A stretch of 31,772 nt of DNA from CAZLHO01 sp964559455 (GTDB lineage: Bacteria > Krumholzibacteriota > Krumholzibacteriia > LZORAL124-64-63): positions 1 through 31,772 of the forward strand of contig CAZLHO010000035.1 in the NCBI GenBank assembly GCA_964559455.1, in the 5' to 3' direction. Below, piece after piece: positions 31,116 to 31,772 of this stretch (its first letter is position 1; each line of letters starts with the position of its first letter). Below the pieces are notes generated by a model, which was not told where the DNA came from, did no database searches, and saw only the letters and a list, made by a program, of their open reading frames with translations. The position numbers and the translations under genes were made by a program.

Positions 31116-31772
31116 TCAGGTCTCGACGAACTCCAGCTCCTTCACTTCGGGGATCAGGCCGGCGGCGTGGGCGCGGTCGAGCAGCAGGCGGATCGCGGCG
31201 CGGCCCTTGTCGCCGTAGTCCAGGGTCCAGTGGTTGACGTACATGCCGACGAAGCGGTCGGCCAGGTCGACCTTCATGTCCCGGGCCCAGCCCAGGGCGT
31301 AGTCCAGGGCCTCCTCGCGGTGCTCCAGGCCGTAGCGGATGCTGTTCTCGAGGATCCGCGCGATCTCGGGCATGGCGTCGCCGTGGCGCTTGTGGATGGT
31401 GTTGGCGCCCAGGGGCAGGGGCAGGCCGCCGCTCAGCTCGTCCCACCACAGGCCCAGCTCCAGGCAGCTGTGCAGGCCCTGTTCGGCGTAGGTCAGCTGT
31501 CCCTCGTGGATGATCAGGCCGGCGTCGTGCTCGCCGGCGGCCACGCTGTCGATGATCTCGTCGAAGGGCACGACCGCCGGCTCGAAGTCGCCGATCGCCA
31601 GCCGCAGCTCGAGGTAGGCGCTGGTCATCAGGCCGGGCACGGCGATGCGGCGCCCGCGCAGGTCCCCGGGGGCCATGGGCTCGCGGGCGACCACCATCGG
31701 ACCGTAGCGGTCGCCCATGCTCGCGCCCGAGGGCAGCAGGGCGTACTTGTCGGCCACGTAGGCGTAGGCGTG
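31116..31772 (-). CDS. mqnD: 1,4-dihydroxy-6-naphthoate synthase-like protein MqnD (partial, N-terminus outside the window)
   Basis: The last 218 codons are present; the frame stays open to the window end (HAYAYVADKYALLPSGAS...), so the true start lies beyond 31772 and the GTG at 31757 is internal. VPGLMTSAYLELRLA, VPFDEIIDSVAAGEHDAGLIIHEGQLTYAEQGL, LGLWWDELSGGLPLPLGANTIHKR and a C-terminal YVNHWTLDYGDKGRAAIRLLLDRA follow the MqnA/MqnD family closely, and the HEGQLTY with LPLPLGA block points to MqnD. The enzyme cleaves cyclic de-hypoxanthine futalosine to 1,4-dihydroxy-6-naphthoate in the futalosine menaquinone pathway. Other mqn genes are not visible here. The gap to the upstream gene's start (30994-31115) shows nothing notable. 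Confidence 0.85.
   Translation of the reverse strand, partial: HAYAYVADKYALLPSGASMGDRYGPMVVAREPMAPGDLRGRRIAVPGLMTSAYLELRLAIGDFEPAVVPFDEIIDSVAAGEHDAGLIIHEGQLTYAEQGLHSCLELGLWWDELSGGLPLPLGANTIHKRHGDAMPEIARILENSIRYGLEHREEALDYALGWARDMKVDLADRFVGMYVNHWTLDYGDKGRAAIRLLLDRAHAAGLIPEVKELEFVET

Overview
The window is a high-GC chromosomal segment carrying about 20 protein genes. I see no rRNA, tRNA, CRISPR array, phage gene or transposase. The most likely host is a Gram-negative, uncultured-type lineage of the FCB neighbourhood (Eisenbacteria/Krumholzibacteriota-like). The reasons are two secreted proteins ending in the same 86-residue FlgD-like sorting domain with the PNPFNP signature, an LVIVD-repeat protein, a CBM9/DUF5916 barrel, an Omp85-type barrel, nucleotide-transporter-like proteins with HEAT repeats, and an mqnD gene (futalosine route to menaquinone). 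The taxonomic call is inference.

Layout. 1-303: imperfect tandem ~104-bp hairpin repeats with no gene. 399-2543: secreted LVIVD-repeat protein. 2712-6573: two methyltransferases, a GNAT acetyltransferase and a GT39-like membrane glycosyltransferase with a TPR tail. 6581-15791: a divergent island. Leftward runs an NTT-like carrier fused to HEAT repeats, overlapped by a gene with two cyclic-nucleotide-binding-type domains. Rightward runs a tight four-gene operon: Omp85-like barrel, exported kinase-fold-like protein, second NTT-like carrier, PAP2 phosphatase. 15792-16476: an RRM RNA-binding protein gene with a good sigma-70 promoter, a ~285-nt structured leader containing a 29-codon upstream ORF and five hairpins, and a strong terminator. 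16499-18817: CBM9/DUF5916 outer-membrane protein. 19027-21822: DUF819 membrane protein and a sigma-54 activator (GAF-AAA-Fis), leftward. 22000-25922: sulfate ABC transporter operon (sbp, cysT, cysW, cysA), rightward. 26046-26780: FNR-type regulator with an FNR-like box at its 3' end. 26968-27678: secreted Cys-rich protein. 27766-30993: secreted Asp-box (BNR) protein with the sorting domain. 31116-window end: mqnD, truncated by the window.

How the genes fit together. Three regulatory units stand out. (1) The sigma-54 activator is divergent from the sulfate transporter. A sigma-54 -24/-12 element lies just before sbp, and a palindrome about 100 bp upstream of the expected start overlaps the activator's own consensus sigma-70 promoter, which suggests enhancer binding combined with autorepression. 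(2) The RRM gene has a leader in which the upstream ORF's stop codon falls inside the first of a series of hairpins, and the last hairpin abuts the ribosome-binding site. (3) The 6581-15791 island combines two nucleotide-carrier homologues with an exported protein carrying kinase-like K, HxDxKxxN and DFA elements. I propose, as a hypothesis only, that the carriers supply nucleotide across the inner membrane for an extracytoplasmic phosphotransfer or surface-assembly process. This island is my best candidate for an undescribed system.
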